Source of the DNA: Dioszegia crocea
Taxonomy: Eukaryota; Basidiomycota; Tremellomycetes; Tremellales; Bulleribasidiaceae
Assembly (NCBI GenBank): GCA_001600615.1
Contig: BCKK01000006.1
Coordinates: 806,001-870,000, forward strand
DNA: 64,000 nucleotides
Direction of reading: 5' to 3'
Position numbers and translations under genes: made by a program. Within the stretch, counting starts at the first letter, position 1. Each line of letters opens with the position of its first letter. The notes beneath the pieces are model-generated. The model made no database searches. It was not told the origin of the DNA and saw nothing but the letters and a program-made list of their open reading frames with translations. Below, in pieces: positions 59,801-64,000 of this stretch.

Positions 59801-60344
59801 CATTCTTTTGGACTTCGGCCAAGCGGCTGGGATTCCTGTGTGATGCTTCGGATCGTAAGTTGGAACACTCCTTCCTCGTATTGAAGCTTGGAGCGCAGCT
59901 GACATATCCAGGATTCGAAATCATGGAGCTAGATCCCCCCGAACCACCCGTCGTACAGCTCGAAGCGGCCGCTTTTGAAGTCGTAGGCAAAGACTGGTTC
60001 TCACGCTCTGATAAAGTCTTTACGAGCAATCTGGGCAAATACAGGAAATACAAGGGAGGGAGTGTCAGAGATTTGCTCAGAGCAATGCGGAATAAGGTCA
60101 GTTCAGCTTGTCCCCGAAGTCTCGTCGGAAAGGAACTCCAGCTGACAAGGTGCAGAAACATCATTATCAGGATTTAGAACCCTCCGCCAAGCGACATTTC
60201 GGACCATTACCCTCTGGTTTCTTACACTATTTCACCAGCCGGTTCCCATTGTTGTTCTTACATGTTTATGGGGTCGTGAAGGATAGTAGACTACGGCATG
60301 AGAGTATGTTTGAAGGGTATTTCAGGCCGGCAGAGGGCGGTTAG
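56804..60344 (+). CDS. IRE1: IRE1 unfolded-protein-response kinase/endoribonuclease
   Basis: ER-membrane sensor whose activated RNase splices the UPR transcription-factor mRNA. The ATG at 56804 (MNLTLLLLSHLLVLLIPLIL) starts a signal peptide. The luminal domain opens with FVLVSTIDGALHAVDRDEGK and IRWSLQEGVDPLVGG, the family's first repeat, and contains DYIVEPLSGSLYVFEEGDD and LLTVDLRTGQQLNCF. One membrane helix (WLLWALSCTGILALAALLAS) precedes a Lys-rich linker. The kinase begins IGYGSHGTVVLKGTWGDRPV, with VAVKRL, HRDIKPQNVLVS, SDFGLARRLEHDQSS and LGWRAPEC. The RNase (KEN) domain reads FDPPEP.. to FEVVGKDWFSRSDKVF, SVRDLLRAMRNKKHHYQDL and PSGFLHYFTSRFPLLFLHVY, then the stop at 60342-60344. About eight introns are present. 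All landmark motifs are kept, so it should be active. Confidence 0.93.
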
Positions 60345-60561
60345 GGTTTGGATAAGTTTGTAAATTGTAGCTCGGTCTCGGTGCTTGTTTATCGTTGTAT
60401 ATGTAGTCTATACTATCCGTTTCTGCTCTCCATCAAGGTCGTCCAATAGTGGTCTCCAGTTGGGCTTGATACAAAAATACCAAACGGATGTAGATACATC
60501 CGCAAGATCTGATCTACGCTCAAGATCGTGATCATCCGCCCATCTTCACTCCTCGTACCCA
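60345..60561. other. Convergent spacer, IRE1 / RNase H2C
   Basis: Short tail-to-tail region that must contain both polyadenylation signals. Nothing else is seen. Confidence 0.4.
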
Positions 60562-62094
60562 CTAGGCATCATCCTCATCGTCGTCATCTTCATCTTTCAG
60601 CCCATCTAAGTAGACAGGCTTGTTCAACTACGCACACGTCAGCTCATGTCTCTGCTTAAAGCGATGTCGAATTCCGGAACTGACCATCTCGACAAGACCC
60701 AACCATTCGCCCATCGCCCGCACGACCTCATTTCCACCCTCTCCACTGCCTCCTGGCGCCCACCACCCTTCCCTGACTTTCGGTCCTGCCTTTTCAGCCT
60801 TGCCCGCCTCTTCCGCTTCCGCCTCCTCCTCTTTCGCCTTGCCCTTGCCCTTCACATCCGTATTCGTCCCATCCTCCGCCTTCACGGCCGCCACTCCATC
60901 GACAGGCTTATACCCCGCCAACGGCCCATCAGGCGTCCAAAGCATGATGGCGTCAAAAGTCGAGATGGGTCTCAAAACTCTGACTGCGCCTGAAATCTCC
61001 ATCATTCCCGAAATTTCCTGCTCTATTGACCTTGTCGCGACTTTAAAATCCTCCTTGACTTCCGCCTCGGGAGTTTGGGCACGCGAGGGAATGGGAAAGG
61101 TAGGTGGATCATTCTCCGTAGCGGGGGACGGTATTATTCCCGGCTCTTCCTCCTGTTCCTCTTTGATACTCTCCTCTGTCGTCTCCATCTCGACATCGAC
61201 CTCCGGCACAGCGCCCGGAGACCCAGGAATGACATAATCCGCCTTGTTCTTCTTTCGCCTCAGGTGCGGAGGAGGCGGGGGCAGGGGTTCTTTGAGCGGT
61301 GTAGCCTCTTGTAGGATTATAGCGGGTAGTTTTCGGGAAGATGGGGGAGCTGGTGTACGTGGTTGTGAAAGACGAGGGGATTGTCGGGTGGGGGTTTCAG
61401 GGAGTAAGGAAGATCGAGAACGTTTAGCAGGTGTGCCAATTGTTGAAGGTGTTGGAGGTGGGATCTCCGCAGAGGGCTCAGGCGAGGCATCATCATCATC
61501 ATCTGAATCCAGACGATATCGCTTCGTGCCCGTCTTCACTACGCCCCTCTGTGGTCGAGCTAGCGCAGTCTGACCCGCACCCCTCACTCTTTGCTTAAGC
61601 TTTGCAAATGACCCTTGCTTGGGTGAACGACGCATCTCCGTCCCGTCGTCTGTTTCGCCAACAGCCGAGGATGCGCTCGTTCCAGGTACTGACGCCGTAG
61701 AAGTCGCAGGCGTCAAAGGCCATTGACCCCTTCGGGTCGTCCTGCCTCGCTTCACATCTCCGCCAGCTTCTTCGTCCGCCGTGGCAGAAGCGTATTTGAT
61801 CACATCGGGCCGGTCGGCAGAGATGAGTAGGCCCTTATATCCTCTGGGGACAGGTACAGACTGCCCAGCGACCTGTCTTCCGCGGAAAGCGGCAATAGGC
61901 GTTCCAGCTTCTACACCGGGTATGCCGACGGGTGCAGGTCGGGGTCGGAAGTATGTCGATAGAGGGGCTGAGGATGAGGTGTGGGGTTTTGATGTGGGTC
62001 CGAGAGAGAAGGGGAGGAGGTTGAGCGCTGGAGAAGAGGGGAGGGGACCCGACGGGATGGAAGGGGTAGGGGCTAGGATGAATGTTGGGCTCAT
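60562..62094 (-). CDS. RNH203: RNase H2 non-catalytic subunit C with a long disordered insertion
   Basis: Scaffold subunit of the trimeric RNase H2, which removes ribonucleotides from genomic DNA and degrades RNA:DNA hybrids. The start at 62094 (MSPTFILAPTPSIPSG) leads to YFRPRPAPVGIPG, AAFRGRQVAGQSVPVPRGYK and GLLISADRP, the subunit C signature. The second half of the fold appears only some 300 residues later: STFDAIMLWTPDGPLAGYKP, and MGEWLGLVEM at the exon end. An intron (donor GTCAGT, acceptor GCGTAG) joins the last exon LNKPVYLDGLKDEDDD, with the stop at 60562-60564. Between the halves lies a Pro/Ser/Lys-rich disordered insertion. Yeast and human subunits are about 110-165 residues, so at about 490 this one is large. 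Four MluI boxes lie just upstream. Confidence 0.8.
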
Positions 62095-62414
62095 TGTGTG
62101 GGCTTAGGATGGTAAGGATGCTCTGTCCTCTTTGCTGATAGCGTCGATGGGACTATGGGAGTCAAGTTTTGTACAATTCAAGGCGCGTCGGAGACGCGTC
62201 GATGTGACGCGTGTGTGACAAAACAGTCACAATTCCACGCGTCACGCGTGACTATTCCCGGCAATGTAGAGGTGTGACTCCCGCACCCACCTTCGCCTCT
62301 CAGAGTCTTACTTCAGACCAAACGTACTCGGTAGACCCAGAAGCACAGAGCGCGCTTTGAGAACCGCTGGCCCTTAGACCTTGGCACATTATCCATCAAC
62401 CTGAATCACTACAC
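62095..62414. other. Promoter region of RNase H2C / 3' flank of the Nudix gene
   Basis: No gene. The central part contains the ACGCGT cluster annotated separately; the rest is unremarkable. Confidence 0.5.
62194..62249. promoter_or_regulatory. Cluster of four MluI cell-cycle boxes (ACGCGT)
   Basis: ACGCGT occurs at 62194-62199, 62207-62212, 62237-62242 and 62244-62249, that is 100-155 bases upstream of the RNase H2C start. ACGCGT is the core site of MBF, which drives G1/S genes in yeasts. A cluster this dense is well beyond chance. Confidence 0.75.
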
Positions 62415-63230
62415 CTACTCAGCCTTCGTGATCCCCTCGCTGTCCATAAACGCTCGGAAAGCAGTCTCCATCGCTCCGCCCTTCAATCCCTTCTTCTTTG
62501 TATGCTTGCTCTTCTTGTCGGACAACTCTTCAGATTCCCCAGACGCCTCGTTGCTGGCCTTGGGGTCGCCATACCATTGATGTATCTTCTCCAGCGCGTC
62601 GAAAGTTGAGAACCACCCTCTCTTCCGCTCATCAATCTCAGGCCTGAACTCGCGTCAGCGCTTTGATGGCGTGTAGTAACATCGCAGATCTCCAGAGGAA
62701 GGCATGAAGGTGAAGACTGTCGGTAGGCACAGCTTAACCCATTGAACTCACCAATCTGTGACGGCTTCAACGGCGGCCTCGCTAGTCCGTATGACGTGGA
62801 TGTGCCATACACTCGGTCTCTTACTGGCTCCGTCGTTCAGAGCCAGCATCATGAGTCTCTCATCGTCCGTTGGGGCTTGAAGATCTTTGGGAGAACCAGC
62901 TAGATGAGTCAATAAGTGTAGATCCGCGATTTCCGACGTGACAGACTTGCCCTCTTCCCACGACTCGCGCACTGCTGCTTGTCCTGACGTCTCCCCCTTT
63001 TCAACGCCACCTTTGGGTACTGTGAGTCCGAGTAAGTGATAATTAGGATCACAATGATGGTAGATGAAAGAGATCCCGGTCAGCCCTTTCATTCGAGTAC
63101 TTTCAAGAGGGACGCCCTCACATATCCATAAGTGCGGATGTTTCCGGCTGGTGATCATGAGTACCTTAGATGTGGTACTGTCGCATATGATAGCCACGGC
63201 AACATCTCGAGGGGGTTTATCGCTGCCCAT
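62415..63230 (-). CDS. Nudix hydrolase, probable diphosphoinositol polyphosphate phosphohydrolase
   Basis: A small Nudix hydrolase of the DIPP/Aps1 type, which removes phosphate from inositol pyrophosphates and diadenosine polyphosphates. The start at 63230 gives MGSDKPPRDVAVAIICDSTT and SKVLMITSRKHPHLWI. An intron with a GTGAGG donor joins in phase to LPKGGVEKGETSGQAAVRES and WEEGKSV, the Nudix box (GX5EX7REUXEE). DIPP enzymes typically show this WxLPKGGxExxE setting. A second intron after VEAVTDW leads to PEIDERKRGWFSTFDALEKI, matching the C-terminal helix of the family, then a Lys-rich tail ending GITKAE with the stop at 62415-62417. The Gly that normally follows one residue after the EE pair is here immediately after it, a small deviation. 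The start at 63230 is the first ATG in frame. Confidence 0.8.
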
Positions 63231-63422
63231 GATGGATATAAGATGAAGGTCAACCGACGCGCCCAATTGGCTGACAACACATTCCTCGACCGGAAGAACT
63301 GTTCATCCGGATGCCGAGATATCGGCCCGGCGCGGCAAAACCAAGAGCTCCAGAAATCGTATGCCCAGCAATGCGCTCTTAGACTTGTACTTGTACATCG
63401 GCTTGCTTGCTTCACCACGACC

Positions 63423-64000
63423 ATGAGTCTGCGACAAATAGCTTCTAGAGCTGCTCAGGCGAGTAGGACGATCGGTGGCCGTAGCCGCCAGCAGCAGGTC
63501 CGGCGAGCGAGCTCCCAGGCGCACGCTGGGCAGTCTGCGGGATCATCGCGTCTGCTCGTTGCTGCTGTGTTGGCGACAGCCTTACCGGTGAGCCTGAACT
63601 CGCTGTCAAAAACGAGCCGAAGTCGTTGCTGATCGACAGACGTACTTGTATCTCAATCGCGTCCAGCTTGATTCGGCCAATACACCAGTCGATGCTGGTC
63701 ACACGGGTAAAGCCGATGGCGCCAACAAAAGGGGCAACCAAGGCCCGACTGTTAAGATCAGGGATGTTCTAGCCAAAAAGGATACCGATGAGATATGGGT
63801 GGTGATCAAGGGAGAAGTCTACGAGTGAGTCAGGGATCTTGGTAGCTCTGGTCTGTGCTGATTGATCCAGTATGACTGAGTGGATCGAGGATCATCCCGG
63901 CGGACCGGAAATCATCAAGAATAACCGATCGAAAGATGTAACCCATATCTTCAACCCCCGACACCCTTCTGATCAGCTCGAGGGCGAAAATCTGCCAGCG
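63423..64000 (+). CDS. Cytochrome b5-domain mitochondrial protein, probably L-lactate dehydrogenase (cytochrome b2), 5' part
   Basis: The gene runs off the window. The ATG at 63423 begins an Arg- and Ser-rich presequence without acidic residues (MSLRQIASRAAQASRTIGGR) followed by a hydrophobic segment (LLVAAVLATALPTYLYL), the bipartite layout that delivers cytochrome b2 to the intermembrane space. Exons are 63423-63587, 63640-63824 and 63871 onwards, joined in phase. A heme-binding cytochrome b5 domain follows: DEIWVVIKGEVYDMTEWIED, then HPGGPEII with the first heme His and FNPRHPSDQLEGENLP with the likely second. The flavin domain that would prove lactate dehydrogenase lies beyond 64000; other b5-domain fusions remain possible. 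Confidence 0.65.

Noticed and set aside
1..64000. tRNA, rRNA or CRISPR features
   Set aside because: No cloverleaf with A and B boxes, rRNA segment or spaced repeat array could be supported by eye; CRISPR would not be expected in a fungal nuclear genome.

Overview
The window is nuclear DNA of a basidiomycete fungus, most likely a Tremellomycete yeast related to Cryptococcus, Kwoniella or Saitozyma. Genes are dense and split by many introns, usually 40-80 nt, with a CTGAC-like branch site close to the 3' splice site. Conserved products such as IRE1, valyl-tRNA synthetase, AP-2 mu, UBR7 and SIP5 are fungal. The species assignment is inference.

Layout: 60-1515 (+) is an unrecognised multipass membrane protein; 2487-4510 (+) is SIP5. 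From 5127 to 15962 (-) lies a tandem array of five related F-box-like genes. Three of them carry an N-terminal chromodomain, and a GNAT acetyltransferase (10923-11679) sits inside the array. Then come a DHA2 drug transporter (16264-18704, -), UBR7 (19362-21255, -), a mitochondrial malonyltransferase-like protein without its catalytic residues (22368-24138, -), a possible gene relic (about 24535-24900, -) and a Rho GEF of the ROM2 type (25145-28784, +). From 29146 to 36340 (+) is a second tandem array of four F-box-like paralogues; only the third reads through intact.

The right half is mostly conserved: valyl-tRNA synthetase (36580-40883, -), AP-2 mu (41108-42953, +), a TPT/DMT transporter (43257-44987, +), a Ser-rich single-pass membrane protein (45724-48088, +), an HSL-family esterase/lipase (48309-51741, -), a Zn2Cys6 transcription factor (52345-56233, -), IRE1 (56804-60344, +), RNase H2 subunit C (60562-62094, -), a Nudix hydrolase (62415-63230, -) and the 5' end of a cytochrome b5-domain mitochondrial protein (63423 to the edge, +).

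The most interesting content is the two F-box-like arrays. The first pairs a methyl-lysine-reader fold (aromatic cage kept) with an F-box-like segment and a conserved C-terminal module, suggesting a chromatin-directed ubiquitin-ligase adaptor. Four of the nine paralogues each carry a different single disabling lesion, which fits birth-and-death evolution. Other points of note are four MluI boxes upstream of the RNase H2C gene, a Pdr-type palindrome upstream of the drug transporter, two in-frame starts for valyl-tRNA synthetase, and the FabD-like pseudoenzyme.
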